Shown here: one piece after another, positions 14,794-24,105 of the stretch
Position numbering within the stretch: position 1 is the first letter of the stretch
How the letters are laid out: the number at the start of each line of letters is the position of its first letter
From: Paracoccus lichenicola
Lineage (GTDB): Bacteria > Pseudomonadota > Alphaproteobacteria > Rhodobacterales > Rhodobacteraceae
Length of the DNA stretch: 64,000 nt
Direction: 5' to 3'
Assembly (NCBI RefSeq): GCF_009708075.1
Contig: NZ_WMBT01000003.1
Span: 1 to 64,000, forward strand
Notes under the pieces: generated by a model
Databases searched by the model: none
Seen by the model: only the letters and a program-made list of their open reading frames with translations
What the model was told of the DNA's origin: nothing
Made by a program: the position numbers and the translations under genes

Positions 14794-16179
14794 TCAGTTT
14801 GAAGGGGCGGACAGGTCGGACAGGGCCGCCTGCGCGTCGCGATAGGTCGTGGCGCCCGTCAGCCATTCGGCCATGGCGGGGGCGGCGCGGGCGTCGTCAG
14901 GCAGCGCCTCGACTTCGGTCAGGGCATCCGCGATGCGGCCTTCCTGGACGGCGGCGTCGGCGCGCGACAGGACCGCATCCGGGTCCGTGCCCTCGCGCGG
15001 CTCGACGGACCGGGCGCCGGTCTGGGCGCGGATGAAGTTCCCGAACAGGCTGCCGTTGCCCGCCGCGCTGTCCTGTTGCAGGGACGCGCGCAGGGCGGCC
15101 CGCGCGGCCTCGGGGAAGGACGCCTGCAGGCTGTCGAGGCTGGGCACCTCGCGCGTCAGCGCCTCGGGCGTCTCGATCCCCGCGCCTTCCAGGGTCTGGC
15201 GCGCCTGATCGGGGGTGACGCCGCGATCCAGCGCGGTTTGCAGGGCGGCGATGGCGGCGACCGCCTCGGCCCGGCGGGTGGTTTCGGCGGCGGCCTCTTG
15301 CAACTGCTGCGCCTCGGCCTGGGCCGCGTTGATCTGGGCCTGCGCGGCCTGGGCGGCGGTCTGCAACTGCTGTTCCAGCGTGTCGGCCTGGTCGGCCAGG
15401 GTCTGCACGCGGGCGGCGAGTTCGGGGGCGATCTGCGGACGGGCAGACAATTCCCCGATCTGGGCGGCCTGTTGGTCGATCTGCTGGCGCAGCGCCGCCA
15501 GATCCTCGGCCGAGGGGCCTGCCGGGGCCTCGGGCTGATCCGGCGCGGCGGCAAGCTCGGCCCGCAGCGCGTCGATCTGTTCGGCGGTCGCGGCCCGGGC
15601 GGCGCTGACGGCCTCGGACCGGATGGCGGCCACATCGACCTGCGGCGCCTCGGCAGGTTGTGCTGCGGGCTGCGGGGGCAGCCAGCCCGCGGGCAGATGC
15701 GGCAGCGCCCAGATGGTCGCCGCCGATCCAAGGCCCGCCGCGACCACGCCGCCCAGGACCACGGGCCAGAAGCCGGTTTTCTTCACCGTGACCTTTTGCG
15801 CAGGCGGCGTGACCTGGGCATCCGGCCGTGCCGCCAGGGTCGCCGCATGTATCGGGGTGTCAGCAGCCTTGACGGCCTCGGCCTTGTCCGCCTCGGCTGG
15901 CGCCTCGATCCCGCCCGTCTCGGGCTTGCGCGCGGCAGGGGGGTGCTGGTCCGTCCCGTCGCCCAGCAGGGTGGATTCCACCGGCCTGATCTCGGCCCCC
16001 GTCGCGGCGGCGGCAGACCCGTCGCCCGCGCCGATGTCGGTCTGGGCGATGATGCCCGGTTCGGCGGCTTCCTTTTTCAGCATCAGGGGCGTCGTGTCCC
16101 GCGAAGTCTCGGATAGGCTGGAGCTTTTCGTCTTGTCTGGCTTTTTCACGTCTTGTCCCCGTCTCGCGGCACCACGCAT
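14794..16179 (-). CDS. Mic60/mitofilin-like inner membrane protein
   Basis: The frame allows 461 residues from ATG at 16179; a GTG at 16149 (beginning VKKPDKTK) is an equally plausible start. A long charged Ala/Pro-rich cytoplasmic part is followed by one transmembrane segment (about 135-158, FWPVVLGGVVAAGLGSAATIW). A Gln/Ala/Glu-rich coiled coil spans about 175-330, and a C-terminal mitofilin-type domain includes AALQTALDRGVTPDQARQTL. Alphaproteobacterial Mic60 shapes intracytoplasmic membranes and contacts the outer membrane. The position between hemD and hemY is the conserved context for this family. The coiled coil predicts oligomer formation in the periplasm. Confidence 0.85.
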   Translation of the reverse strand: MRGAARRGQDVKKPDKTKSSSLSETSRDTTPLMLKKEAAEPGIIAQTDIGAGDGSAAAATGAEIRPVESTLLGDGTDQHPPAARKPETGGIEAPAEADKAEAVKAADTPIHAATLAARPDAQVTPPAQKVTVKKTGFWPVVLGGVVAAGLGSAATIWALPHLPAGWLPPQPAAQPAEAPQVDVAAIRSEAVSAARAATAEQIDALRAELAAAPDQPEAPAGPSAEDLAALRQQIDQQAAQIGELSARPQIAPELAARVQTLADQADTLEQQLQTAAQAAQAQINAAQAEAQQLQEAAAETTRRAEAVAAIAALQTALDRGVTPDQARQTLEGAGIETPEALTREVPSLDSLQASFPEAARAALRASLQQDSAAGNGSLFGNFIRAQTGARSVEPREGTDPDAVLSRADAAVQEGRIADALTEVEALPDDARAAPAMAEWLTGATTYRDAQAALSDLSAPSN

Positions 16180-16238
16180 GTCTGCGTGTGGCCCGCAGCC
16201 TAATGAGAGCGGGGCCGCTTCTCAACCCGCCCTGCGCA

Positions 16239-16907
16239 TCATTGTTCCGCCACGGGCAGGTTGCGGATGGCCGCAACCATGGCCGCCGCGTCGGGCCTGC
16301 CGGCCACGGCATGACCGGCGGCAGGCGCGTCCCAGGCGGCCCGGGCCGCCTCGCTGATCGCCACCGGCCACAGCGCCGCCCTTGCCCCCCGCGCAGCATC
16401 CGCCGCCAGCCGCGCGCTGCGCGGCGAAAACAGCGGCAGCACCACAGGCGCATCGCCCGCCAGCAGCGCCTGCGCGTCCCTTGTCAGCGGCACGGGTTGC
16501 TGATCGTAAACGACCACCCCGGGCACCGGCAGTTCCCGCGCCAGATGCCGCCCATGCGGATGGATCAACGGCACGCCCGCGTCCCGTATCAGCGGCAGCA
16601 GCCCTTCGGCGGATCCGGTCCCCGTCCGCACGGCGAACCCCGCCGCCCGCGCCACCTGTGCCGTATGCCCGCCCACGCAGATCGCCAGCCGTCCCTGCCC
16701 CGGTCCCGCCGCCGCCACCGCATGGGCCGAGGTGAACACCAGCCCCGGCGCATCCCGCAACGCCACCCCGTCATGATCCACCCCCACGATCCGCAGGATG
16801 GGAGAGATCACGGCCCGCCACTCCGGCAGCATCGCCGCGAACCGTCGCGAATCCGCCCGGGGGCGGGTCAGCAGCAGGACGGGCCGCGCGGGACTGGACA
16901 TTGGCAA
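16239..16907 (-). CDS. hemD: Uroporphyrinogen-III synthase
   Basis: The 222-residue protein has the two-domain HemD pattern with low overall conservation: PVLLTRPRADSRRFAAML at the N terminus and LVFTSAHAVAAA near 55-67. The second half has VVVYDQQPVP, PLFSPRSARLAADA and WPVAISEAARAAW. HemD closes hydroxymethylbilane with inversion of ring D to give uroporphyrinogen III, the precursor of haem, sirohaem and cobalamin. It is the first gene of the leftward hemD-mic60-hemY set. The divergent tsaD starts 60 bases away, so the promoters of both sets must lie in 16908-16966. Confidence 0.85.
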   Translation of the reverse strand: MPMSSPARPVLLLTRPRADSRRFAAMLPEWRAVISPILRIVGVDHDGVALRDAPGLVFTSAHAVAAAGPGQGRLAICVGGHTAQVARAAGFAVRTGTGSAEGLLPLIRDAGVPLIHPHGRHLARELPVPGVVVYDQQPVPLTRDAQALLAGDAPVVLPLFSPRSARLAADAARGARAALWPVAISEAARAAWDAPAAGHAVAGRPDAAAMVAAIRNLPVAEQ

Positions 16908-16966
16908 ACCCCATGACCGATGCTAGGGCCTAACGCGTAAGCGCCATTCCCCCGCCCGGCAAGAGC

Positions 16967-18037
16967 ATGGACGACCAGCAGATTTTCCTTGGCATCGAAA
17001 GCAGTTGCGACGACACCGCCGCCGCGCTCGTGACGGGCGGCCGGCGGATCCTGGCGTCGGTGGTGCACGGCCAGACCGCGCTGCACGCCGATTTCGGCGG
17101 CGTGGTCCCGGAAATCGCCGCCCGCGCCCATGCGGAGCGGCTGGATCTGGCGGTGGAGCAGGCGTTGTCTCAGGCGGGGGTGACCCTGTCCGATGTCACG
17201 GCGGTGGCGGTCACGGCGGGGCCGGGGCTGATCGGCGGGGTGATGGCGGGCGTGATGTGCGCCAAGGGCATCGCCGCGGGCGCAGGCCTGCCCCTGATCG
17301 GTGTGAACCACTTGGCGGGCCACGCGCTGACGCCGCGCCTGACCGACGGGATCGGCTTTCCCTATCTGATGCTGCTGGTCTCGGGCGGGCATTGCCAGTT
17401 CCTGCGCGTGGACGGGCCGCAGGATTTCACCCGCCTGGGCGGCACCATCGACGACGCCCCGGGCGAGGCCTTCGACAAGCTGGCCAAGCTGCTGGCCCTG
17501 CCCCAGCCGGGCGGGCCTTCGGTGGAAGCCGAGGCCGCGACCGGCGATCCCGACCGCTTCGCCCTGCCCCGCCCGCTGCTGGACCGGCCCGGCTGCGACA
17601 TGTCCTTCTCGGGCCTGAAAACCGCCGCGCTGCGGCTGCGCGACCAGCTGATCGCGGACCAGGGCGGCTTGCGGCAAGGCGACCGCGCCGACCTTTGCGC
17701 CGCCTTCCAAGCCGCCGTGGCCGAGGTCCTGGCCGAGAAATCCCGCCGCGCCCTGGCCGCCCATCCCGTCCCGGTGCTAGCGGTCGCGGGTGGGGTCGCC
17801 GCCAACCGCACGGTCCGCGCGGCGCTTGAGGCTGTCGCCAAAGACGCAGGCGCGCGCTTCCTGGCCCCGCCCCTGGCGCTGTGCACCGATAACGGCGCGA
17901 TGATCGCTTGGGCCGGGGCCGAACGCTTTGCCCTGGGCCATCGCGACGGCATGGATCTCGCTGCCCGCCCCCGCTGGCCGCTGGACCGGGACGCCGCGCC
18001 GATGCTGGGCAGCGGCAAGAGGGGGGCCAAGGCATGA
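16967..18037 (+). CDS. tsaD: tRNA N6-threonylcarbamoyladenosine synthase TsaD
   Basis: TsaD transfers the threonylcarbamoyl group to A37 of tRNAs that read ANN codons. The 356-residue product starts with the ASKHA phosphate motif ([13 protein letters not shown], 9-21) and carries the metal ligands in NHLAGH (His115 and His119). It also has MSFSGLKTA near 207 and the nucleotide-binding C-terminal AGGVAANRT and [10 protein letters not shown]. Length is normal. It is followed by gpsA with an ATGA overlap. Its partner TsaB is encoded at 26070 in this window. Confidence 0.95.
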   Translation: MDDQQIFLGIESSCDDTAAALVTGGRRILASVVHGQTALHADFGGVVPEIAARAHAERLDLAVEQALSQAGVTLSDVTAVAVTAGPGLIGGVMAGVMCAKGIAAGAGLPLIGVNHLAGHALTPRLTDGIGFPYLMLLVSGGHCQFLRVDGPQDFTRLGGTIDDAPGEAFDKLAKLLALPQPGGPSVEAEAATGDPDRFALPRPLLDRPGCDMSFSGLKTAALRLRDQLIADQGGLRQGDRADLCAAFQAAVAEVLAEKSRRALAAHPVPVLAVAGGVAANRTVRAALEAVAKDAGARFLAPPLALCTDNGAMIAWAGAERFALGHRDGMDLAARPRWPLDRDAAPMLGSGKRGAKA

Positions 18038-18975
18038 CGGTCGCGATCCTGGGCGCGGGCGCCTTCGGCACGGCGCTGGCGGTGGCGCTATCGGCGAACG
18101 GGCCGGTGACGCTGTGGGCGCGGGACATCGGCTGGGGCCGCGACAATCCTCGCCTGCCCGGCGTGACGCTGCCCCCGACAATCCGCATCACCGACGACTT
18201 GGCTACGGCGACCGGGGCCGACACCCTGCTGCTGGCCCTGCCCGCGCAGGCGCTTGGCGGGTTCCTGGCCGATCATGCCCCCCTGCTGGACGGCAAGCGC
18301 CTGGTCAGCACCGCCAAGGGCATCGACCTGTCCCATCTGACCGGCCCCTCCGTGCTTCTGTCCGAGGCCTGCCCCCGGGCGACGATCGCTGTCCTCACCG
18401 GCCCCTCCTTCGCCGCCGACATCGCGCGCGGGTTGCCCACCGCCCTGACGCTGGCCTGCGCCGATGCCGATGCGAGCCGCGCCCTGCAGCACGACCTGTC
18501 CACGCCCGTCCTGCGGCTTTACCGCACCACCGACGTGACCGGCGCCGAACTGGGCGGCGCGCTGAAGAACGTGATCGCCATCGCCGCGGGCGTGGCCATC
18601 GGCGCGGGCCTGGGCGACAGCGCGCGCGCGGCTATCATCACCCGCGGCTTTGCCGAAATGACCCGCCTTGCCACCCATCTTGGCGCGCGCCCCGAAACCC
18701 TGACCGGCCTGTCGGGCCTGGGCGACCTGACGCTGACCTGCACGTCCGCGCAGTCGCGCAACTTCCGCTATGGCCAGGCGCTCGGCGCGCGCCAGCCCTT
18801 CGACGCCACGACCACCGTGGAAGGCGCGGCCACCGCCCGCGCCGTCGCCGCCCTTGCCCGCCGATTGGGCCAGGACATGCCCATCGCCGCCATGGTCGCC
18901 CGCCTGACCGAGGGCCGCATGACCGTGGACGACGCAGCCCTTCACCTGATGACCCGCCCCCTGAAGGAGGAATGA
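18034..18975 (+). CDS. gpsA: Glycerol-3-phosphate dehydrogenase [NAD(P)+]
   Basis: GpsA reduces dihydroxyacetone phosphate to sn-glycerol 3-phosphate for phospholipid synthesis. The 313-residue protein starts with the Rossmann motif ([15 protein letters not shown], 5-19), has STAKGID near 90, [13 protein letters not shown], and the catalytic Lys in [14 protein letters not shown] (about 177). The C-terminal domain contains [22 protein letters not shown]. The start overlaps the tsaD stop by four bases and its own end overlaps the next gene. PlsY, which consumes its product, is at 58884. Confidence 0.95.
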   Translation: MTVAILGAGAFGTALAVALSANGPVTLWARDIGWGRDNPRLPGVTLPPTIRITDDLATATGADTLLLALPAQALGGFLADHAPLLDGKRLVSTAKGIDLSHLTGPSVLLSEACPRATIAVLTGPSFAADIARGLPTALTLACADADASRALQHDLSTPVLRLYRTTDVTGAELGGALKNVIAIAAGVAIGAGLGDSARAAIITRGFAEMTRLATHLGARPETLTGLSGLGDLTLTCTSAQSRNFRYGQALGARQPFDATTTVEGAATARAVAALARRLGQDMPIAAMVARLTEGRMTVDDAALHLMTRPLKEE

Positions 18976-19247
18976 TGCCACTCTTCGCCGTGATCTGCCG
19001 GGACAAGCCCGGCGCCCTGCAAACCCGCCTCGACACGCGCGAGGCGCATCTGGCCTATGTCCGCGACAGCGGCATCGTCCGCATGGCCGGTCCCCTGATC
19101 GACGGCGGAGAGATGCGCGGATCCCTGCTGATCCTGGAGGCGGATGACCTGGCCGCCGCGCAGGACTGGGCGGCGGGCGATCCCTACAAGGCCGCCGGAC
19201 TGTTCGACAGCACCCAGGTCATCGAATGGAAAAAGGTGATCGGCTGA
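18975..19247 (+). CDS. YciI family protein
   Basis: Two adjacent ATGs (18972 and 18975) are in frame; GGAGG ends at 18970, so 18975 is preferred for spacing. The 90-residue product is a small ferredoxin-like fold protein: PLFAVICRDKPGALQTRL, then REAHLAYVRDSG, AGPLIDGGEMRGSLLILEA and AGLFDSTQVIEWKKVIG. The family contains a conserved His and Asp thought to form a small active site, but no general substrate is known. The following EVE-domain gene starts inside its stop codon (TGATG). The tsaD-gpsA-YciI-EVE order suggests one operon. Confidence 0.85.
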   Translation: MPLFAVICRDKPGALQTRLDTREAHLAYVRDSGIVRMAGPLIDGGEMRGSLLILEADDLAAAQDWAAGDPYKAAGLFDSTQVIEWKKVIG

Positions 19248-19660
19248 TGGCCTACTGGCTGTTCAAGTCCGAACCCGATGTCTTCGGCTGGGACGACCTG
19301 GTCGCGCGCGGCGAGGCGGGCGAGGAATGGGACGGGGTGCGCAACTATCAGGCGCGCAACTTCATGCGCGCCATGAAGACGGGCGACCTGGGCCTGTTCT
19401 ACCATTCCAACATCGGCAAAGAGGCCGTGGGCATCGTCGAGGTCGTGGCCGAGGCCCATCCCGACAGCACCGCGGACGATCCGAAATGGGACTGCGTGGA
19501 CATCAGGGCCGTGAAACCCCTGCCGCGCCCCGTCACGCTGGACCAGGCGAAACAGGAACCTGCGTTGAAGGACATGGTGCTGGTCAACAACTCGCGCCTG
19601 TCGGTGCAGCCTGTAACCGACGCCGAATGGGCCGCGATCCGGAAACTGGCCGGTCTGTGA
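19247..19660 (+). CDS. EVE domain protein
   Basis: The ATG at 19247 overlaps the YciI stop; an earlier frame start is inside the YciI gene and is rejected. The 137 residues form one EVE domain, a PUA-like fold: MAYWLFKSEPDVFGWDDL, EWDGVRNYQARNFMRAM, and KTGDLGLFYHSN (about 43-54). Then come GIVEVVAEAHPD and the C-terminal LVNNSRLSVQPVTDAEW. EVE domains bind modified bases in DNA or RNA. As the neighbour of tsaD it may relate to tRNA or modified nucleobases, but this is inference. A conserved hairpin repeat follows its stop codon and probably ends the operon. Confidence 0.9.
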   Translation: MAYWLFKSEPDVFGWDDLVARGEAGEEWDGVRNYQARNFMRAMKTGDLGLFYHSNIGKEAVGIVEVVAEAHPDSTADDPKWDCVDIRAVKPLPRPVTLDQAKQEPALKDMVLVNNSRLSVQPVTDAEWAAIRKLAGL

Positions 19661-19680
19661 CCGATTATTCACCTTTGCCC

Positions 19681-19721
19681 AAGTATCCCACAGGGGGTCC
19701 GGGGGACGTGAAGTCCCCCGG
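19681..19721 (+). repeat. Dispersed 41-bp repeat with hairpin, downstream of the EVE gene
   Basis: This segment is identical over 41 bp to the reverse complement of 48014-48054. It begins AAGTATCCCACAGGGGG and ends in a perfect 9-bp hairpin (CCGGGGGAC, 19699-19707, with GTCCCCCGG, 19713-19721; loop GTGAA). In both places it follows a stop codon in the same orientation. It probably acts as a transcription terminator or RNA-stabilising element. Confidence 0.75.
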
Positions 19722-19786
19722 CCTTGCCGCCTCACCCTCGCGCTGCCACGTTAGAGCGCGCAGCACAACCACAGGAACCCCCCCCC

Positions 19787-20038
19787 ATGAGCCAACGCCT
19801 GCACCTTGTCTTCGGCGGAGAGTTGACCGACCCGCAGGGCACCCAGTTCCGCGACACCGACAACATCCACATCGTCGGCATCTTCCCCAACTACCAATCC
19901 GCCCATGACGCCTGGAAGGCCGAGGCGCAGCGGACCGTGGACAGCGCCCACACGCGCTATTTCATCGCCCACCTGCACCGCCTGCGCGACGAGGAAGCCG
20001 CCGCCAGCCCGACCGAGGAGCTGGGGGCCAAGGGCTGA
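19787..20038 (+). CDS. DUF4170 domain protein
   Basis: The start ATG at 19787 gives 83 residues beginning MSQRLHLVFGGELTDPQGTQF; the frame to its left is not coding. The protein matches the DUF4170 family, with NIHIVGIFPNYQSAHDAWK, AQRTVDSAHTRYFIAHLHRLRDE and a short Glu/Ala tail. Function is unknown. In alphaproteobacteria this gene typically stands before the Kdo-transferase and lpxK genes, as here, which suggests a link to lipopolysaccharide synthesis. Confidence 0.85.
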   Translation: MSQRLHLVFGGELTDPQGTQFRDTDNIHIVGIFPNYQSAHDAWKAEAQRTVDSAHTRYFIAHLHRLRDEEAAASPTEELGAKG

Positions 20039-20061
20039 TTGCCCGCGACCAGGGAAACGGC

Positions 20062-21225
20062 ATGGGCAAGGGGGGTTTCGGCATCGGGCGGCTTGGCCTT
20101 TGGTGGCAGCTTCGCCAGGCCGCGGGGCAGGATGGCGCGCCCGTGCCCGACATTCCGCAGGGCGCGGGTCCGCTGCTGCTGGTCCATGTGTCGCCCGACG
20201 CGCGCGTGGCCTTTTCGCAGGTCCAGCGCCGCCTGATGCGCGCGCGGCCGGACCTGCGCATCCTGGAACTGGGCGATCCCTCCCCTTCCGCTGCCGAGGC
20301 GCTGATCCGGGCAGGCCCGGCGGCGCTTCTGCTGTTCGGCTCGGACCTGCCGCCCGGGCTGATCGACGCCGCCAGCCGCCATGACCTGCCCGTCATCCTG
20401 GCCGAGGCGCGCCTTGCGCCCGAGGATGCGGGCTGGACGCTCCGCGCCCTTGCCCGGCGCGAATTGCTGCGTTCCATGCGGGCGGTGCTGGTCACGGACC
20501 CTGCCAGCCATGCCACCGCGTTGCGCATGGGCGCCGACCGCGGCTGCGTCGCCATGACCGGCCCGGTGGCCGAAATCCGCGACCCCCTGCCCTGTTCCGA
20601 GGCCGAGCGCAGCGTCATGGCCCAGCTTCTGCGCGGCCGCCACGCCTGGCTTGCGGCATCCGTCCCCCCCGACGAGGAAGCGGCCGTGCTTGCCGCCCAT
20701 CACGCGGCCCTGGCCCAGTCCCACCGGGCGCTGCTGTTCCTGGCCCCCCGCGACCCCGACCGCATCGACCCCCTGGCCGAGGAAATCGAGGCGAGCGGCC
20801 TGACCGTCGCCCGCCGGTCTCGGGACGAGGATCCGACCGACGAGGTTCACGTCATGCTGACCGACGGCCCGACCGAGATGGGGCTGTGGTATCGCCTGGC
20901 CCCCGTCACCTATCTGGGCGGCACCCTGGGGGGCGACGATGCCGCCGCCCGCCACCCGTTCGAGCCTGCGGCCCTGGGGTCCGCCATCGTCCATGGTCCC
21001 ATGACGCAACGCTTCGCCACCGAATGGCAGCAGCTTGGCGGCGCAGGCGCGGCGCGGCAGGTGGCCGACGCCGAGGGCCTGGCCGCGGCCATCGCCGAAC
21101 TGTCCCAACCCGACCTGATCGCGACACTGGCCAGCAACGCCTGGACCGTCAGCACCGGCGGCGCGGACGTGACCATGCGGATCTGCGCGCCCGTGCTGGA
21201 CGCCATCGGAAAGGCCAAGCCATGA
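20062..21225 (+). CDS. WaaA-like glycosyltransferase (Kdo transferase family), active-site Glu not seen
   Basis: The 387-residue protein aligns with the Kdo transferase family by position before lpxK and by motifs in the second half: [51 protein letters not shown]. WaaA adds Kdo from CMP-Kdo to lipid IVA at the inner membrane. Two things are odd. The usual SVGE loop with its catalytic Glu reads [11 protein letters not shown] here (about 42-52), and the GGHNPLEPA loop is altered to [12 protein letters not shown]. The usual N-terminal membrane anchor is also weak. It may be a variant transferase or a paralogue with another role. The gene overlaps lpxK by four bases. Confidence 0.7.
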   Translation: MGKGGFGIGRLGLWWQLRQAAGQDGAPVPDIPQGAGPLLLVHVSPDARVAFSQVQRRLMRARPDLRILELGDPSPSAAEALIRAGPAALLLFGSDLPPGLIDAASRHDLPVILAEARLAPEDAGWTLRALARRELLRSMRAVLVTDPASHATALRMGADRGCVAMTGPVAEIRDPLPCSEAERSVMAQLLRGRHAWLAASVPPDEEAAVLAAHHAALAQSHRALLFLAPRDPDRIDPLAEEIEASGLTVARRSRDEDPTDEVHVMLTDGPTEMGLWYRLAPVTYLGGTLGGDDAAARHPFEPAALGSAIVHGPMTQRFATEWQQLGGAGAARQVADAEGLAAAIAELSQPDLIATLASNAWTVSTGGADVTMRICAPVLDAIGKAKP

Positions 21226-22205
21226 AACGCGCCCCCGCCTTCTGGTATCGGCGCCCGCCCAGCCTGACGGCGCGCCTGCTGTCGCCGCTGGGCGCGGCTT
21301 ACGCCCGCGCCACCGCCCGCAGGCTGGCGCAGGGCGCGCGGGCGCGGGCCGGCGTGCCGGTGATCTGCGTGGGCAACCTCAACGCCGGGGGCACCGGCAA
21401 GACGCCCACGGTGATCCACCTGCAACAGGCGCTGCAGGCACGCGGCATCGCGGCGCATGTGGTGTCCCGCGGTTACGGCGGCAGCGCGGACGGTCCCTTG
21501 CGGGTGATCGAAGCCCGCCATGACGCCGCCCTGACAGGGGACGAGCCGCTGCTGATGGCGGCCTTCGGCCCGGTCTGGGTCGCCAAGGACCGGCTGGCGG
21601 GCGCGCGCGCGGCGGTGGCGGATGGCGCGGAGGCGATCATCCTGGACGACGGCTTCCAGGATCCGTCCCTGGCCCACGACCTGTCGCTGGTCGTGGTCGA
21701 TGCCGCCAAGGGTTTCGGCAACGGGTTGTGCATCCCCGCCGGACCCTTGCGCGAACCCATGGCGGCAGGCCTGGCCCGCGCCGACCTGCTGCTGTCCATC
21801 GGCCCCCCCGACGCACAGGCGTGTTTCACTGCCCCCCCAGGTCCGCCGCATCTGCGCGGGGCCTTGATGCCCTTGCAAATGGGCATGGACTGGCGGGGCC
21901 ACCGCGTCCTGGCCTTTGCGGGCATCGGCCACCCGGAAAAGTTCTTCGCCACACTGGCAGCTCTTGGCGCCGACCTGGTGCGCGCCGAGGCGCTGGAGGA
22001 TCACCAGCCCTTCACCCCCGCCCTGCTGACCCGGCTGGACACGGAATCGCGGCTGACGGGCGCGCAGCTTGTCACCACCGAAAAGGACGCGGCCCGCCTG
22101 CCCCGGTCCTTCCGGCCCAAGGTGATGACCCTGCCCGTGCGGCTGGCCCTGGACGACCCCGCGCCCCTGGACCAGGCGCTGGACCGGCTGTTTCCGCGCG
22201 GCTGA
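21222..22205 (+). CDS. lpxK: Tetraacyldisaccharide 4'-kinase
   Basis: LpxK phosphorylates the 4' position of the lipid A disaccharide at the inner membrane. The 327-residue product has the N-terminal amphipathic region ([19 protein letters not shown]), the Walker A motif at 54-62 (NAGGTGKTP), SRGYGG near 87, and the catalytic Asp region in [15 protein letters not shown]. It also carries [10 protein letters not shown] and [11 protein letters not shown]. Length is normal. It overlaps the WaaA-like gene and is followed by a very small membrane gene. Confidence 0.95.
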   Translation: MKRAPAFWYRRPPSLTARLLSPLGAAYARATARRLAQGARARAGVPVICVGNLNAGGTGKTPTVIHLQQALQARGIAAHVVSRGYGGSADGPLRVIEARHDAALTGDEPLLMAAFGPVWVAKDRLAGARAAVADGAEAIILDDGFQDPSLAHDLSLVVVDAAKGFGNGLCIPAGPLREPMAAGLARADLLLSIGPPDAQACFTAPPGPPHLRGALMPLQMGMDWRGHRVLAFAGIGHPEKFFATLAALGADLVRAEALEDHQPFTPALLTRLDTESRLTGAQLVTTEKDAARLPRSFRPKVMTLPVRLALDDPAPLDQALDRLFPRG

Positions 22206-22277
22206 TCTTTGCAATCCGCGCGGCAATCCCGATATAGAAACGGACGGGCCGCGATGGCCCAAAAGGAAAGGACAGGC

Positions 22278-22358
22278 ATGTCGCGGAACGCCATCCAAAG
22301 GCTCGGCTTCTATCTGCTGGTTCTGGTGACGCTCTACGCCTCGTTCGGGGCGGGGTAA
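22278..22358 (+). CDS. 26-residue membrane peptide
   Basis: An ATG at 22278 follows AGGAAAGGA at about five to eight bases and opens a 26-codon frame ending TAA at 22358. It encodes MSRNAIQRLGFYLLVLVTLY followed by ASFGAG: a short basic N terminus and one hydrophobic segment. The strong ribosome-binding site and clean hydrophobic design argue for a real small membrane protein. It sits four bases before the XpaC-like gene. Function is unknown. Confidence 0.6.
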   Translation: MSRNAIQRLGFYLLVLVTLYASFGAG

Positions 22359-22362
22359 GGGC

Positions 22363-23319
22363 ATGGCGAAACGCTTTGGCGGGCGCTTCTCGCCCGGGAT
22401 GCAGCAGGACAACCTGAACCCCGCGCCCGCCGCGCCGATCCGGCACCGGCTGGCCGGGCGCCCGAAATACGTCACCATGGCGGCGGTGCCGTTCCTGTTC
22501 GGCGCGTTCTTCCAGGATCCGGCGGGCATGGCCGCAAGCCTGGCCGCCTTCGGCGTGATCGCCAGCGCCATGTGGATGACGGGCGAGGGCCTGGCCGCCG
22601 AGGCCGCCTACGAGGTGCGCCGCGTCGCCCGCCGCCCGGCGATCCCGCGCAAGCTGTTCGGCAGCGTCCTGACGGGTCTCGGGCTTGGCCTGGGCGTGGC
22701 CGAACCCGGCAGCCTGGCGGGCGCGGGCGTGATGGGCGTCACCGGCCTGGTGCTGCACTGGCTGGCCTTCGGGACCGATCCGATGCGCGACAAGGGCATC
22801 GCGGGGACCGACAGCTTCCAGGGGGAACGCGCCCAGAAGATGATCGACGAGGCCGAAACCCATCTGGCCCAGATGCGCGATGCGATCCGCCGCCTGGGCG
22901 ACCGCTGGCTGGACGCCCGCGTGGACCGTTTCGCCGCGACGGTCGAGGATCTGTTCGACCGTGTCCGCAGCAATCCGGGCGACCTGTCGGCGGCGCGGCG
23001 CTATCTGGGCGTCTATCTGACGGGTGCGCGGGATGCCTCGGTGAAGTTCGCGGACCTGTATCGCCAGATCCCGGATCCCGCGACACGGGCCTCTTACGAG
23101 GCGTTCCTGGACGATCTGGAACAGGATTTCAACGCCAAGTCCCGCCGCCTGCTGGAAGGCGACAAGTCCGATCTGGACATCGAGATCTCGGTCCTGCGCG
23201 AACGTCTGGCGCGCGAAGGCGTGCGGGCCAGCGAACCCGCGCAGCTGGAGGCGCCAACGACCGAGACGGCCCGTTTCCTGGACGGCCTGCTGACCCCCGA
23301 CCGGGACAAGGCGCGCTGA
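22363..23319 (+). CDS. XpaC-like 5-bromo-4-chloroindolyl phosphate hydrolysis family protein
   Basis: The 318-residue protein has two to four hydrophobic segments (about 37-75, TMAAVPFLFGAFF and AASLAAFGVIASAMWM; and 98-130, SVLTGLGLGLGVAEPG to MGVTGLVLHWLAFG). A long helical cytoplasmic domain follows, with RAQKMIDEAETHLAQMRDAI, VDRFAATVEDLFDRVRSNP and DLEQDFNAKSRRLLEGD. This matches the XpaC family, commonly encoded next to tellurite-resistance TelA proteins. No TelA gene follows here. The family name reflects a colony phenotype and not a defined enzyme activity. It probably works at the inner membrane in envelope stress. Confidence 0.8.
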   Translation: MAKRFGGRFSPGMQQDNLNPAPAAPIRHRLAGRPKYVTMAAVPFLFGAFFQDPAGMAASLAAFGVIASAMWMTGEGLAAEAAYEVRRVARRPAIPRKLFGSVLTGLGLGLGVAEPGSLAGAGVMGVTGLVLHWLAFGTDPMRDKGIAGTDSFQGERAQKMIDEAETHLAQMRDAIRRLGDRWLDARVDRFAATVEDLFDRVRSNPGDLSAARRYLGVYLTGARDASVKFADLYRQIPDPATRASYEAFLDDLEQDFNAKSRRLLEGDKSDLDIEISVLRERLAREGVRASEPAQLEAPTTETARFLDGLLTPDRDKAR

Positions 23320-23325
23320 TCCCTG

Positions 23326-24105
23326 ATGCCGCGTTTCGCGTTGAAGATCGAATACGACGGGCGTCCCTTTGCCGGATGGCAGGCCCAGGCCGACCAGCCC
23401 TCGGTCCAGGGCGCGATTGAATCGGCGCTGGCCCGGCTGGATCCCGGCTTTGCGGCAGGCGCGCGGATCGCCGCTGCGGGCCGGACCGATGCGGGGGTCC
23501 ATGCCACGGCCCAGGTCGCCCATGCCGATCTGGCGCGCGATTGGGATCCGTTCCGCCTGGCCGAGGCGCTGAATTTCCACCTGAAACCCGCGCCGGTGTC
23601 CGTGCTGATTGCGGCCCGCGTGCCGGACGATTTCCACGCCCGGTTTTCTGCCACCGAACGGCGCTATCTGTTCCGCCTGCAGGCCCGCCGCGCGCCCGCG
23701 ACGCATGACCGCGGGCTGGTCTGGCAGGTGCTGAACCCCCTGGACGCGGAGGCGATGCGAAAGGCGGCGGCGCATCTGGTGGGGCTGCACGACTTCACGA
23801 CCTTCCGGTCCTCCATCTGCCAGTCGGCCAGTCCGGTCAAGACCCTGGACGAGATCGCCATCGAGGAAACCGCCATTCCCCATGGCCGCGAATACCGTTT
23901 CCACCTGCGGGCACGGTCGTTCCTGCACAACCAGGTCCGGTCGATCGTCGGCACGCTGGAACGGGTGGGCGCGGGATCATGGCCGCCGGACCGGGTGGCC
24001 GATGCGCTGGCTGCGCGCAACCGCGCGGCCTGCGGGCCTGTCTGCCCGCCGCATGGCCTTTACCTGTGCGGCGTGGGATACCCGCAGGATCCGTTCGGCG
24101 CCTAG
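23326..24105 (+). CDS. truA: tRNA pseudouridine(38-40) synthase
   Basis: TruA isomerises uridines 38-40 in the anticodon arm of many tRNAs. The 259-residue product has [15 protein letters not shown] (7-21) and the catalytic Asp55 in [30 protein letters not shown] and [17 protein letters not shown] follow in the expected order, and it ends with [14 protein letters not shown]. Its stop codon overlaps the stop of the sugar transferase on the other strand at CTAG (24102-24105). Confidence 0.95.
   Translation: MPRFALKIEYDGRPFAGWQAQADQPSVQGAIESALARLDPGFAAGARIAAAGRTDAGVHATAQVAHADLARDWDPFRLAEALNFHLKPAPVSVLIAARVPDDFHARFSATERRYLFRLQARRAPATHDRGLVWQVLNPLDAEAMRKAAAHLVGLHDFTTFRSSICQSASPVKTLDEIAIEETAIPHGREYRFHLRARSFLHNQVRSIVGTLERVGAGSWPPDRVADALAARNRAACGPVCPPHGLYLCGVGYPQDPFGA

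Noticed and set aside
13350-15035. Long plus-strand frame opposite hemY and mic60
   Set aside because: Third-position mirror of the real minus-strand genes, with no recognisable motif.
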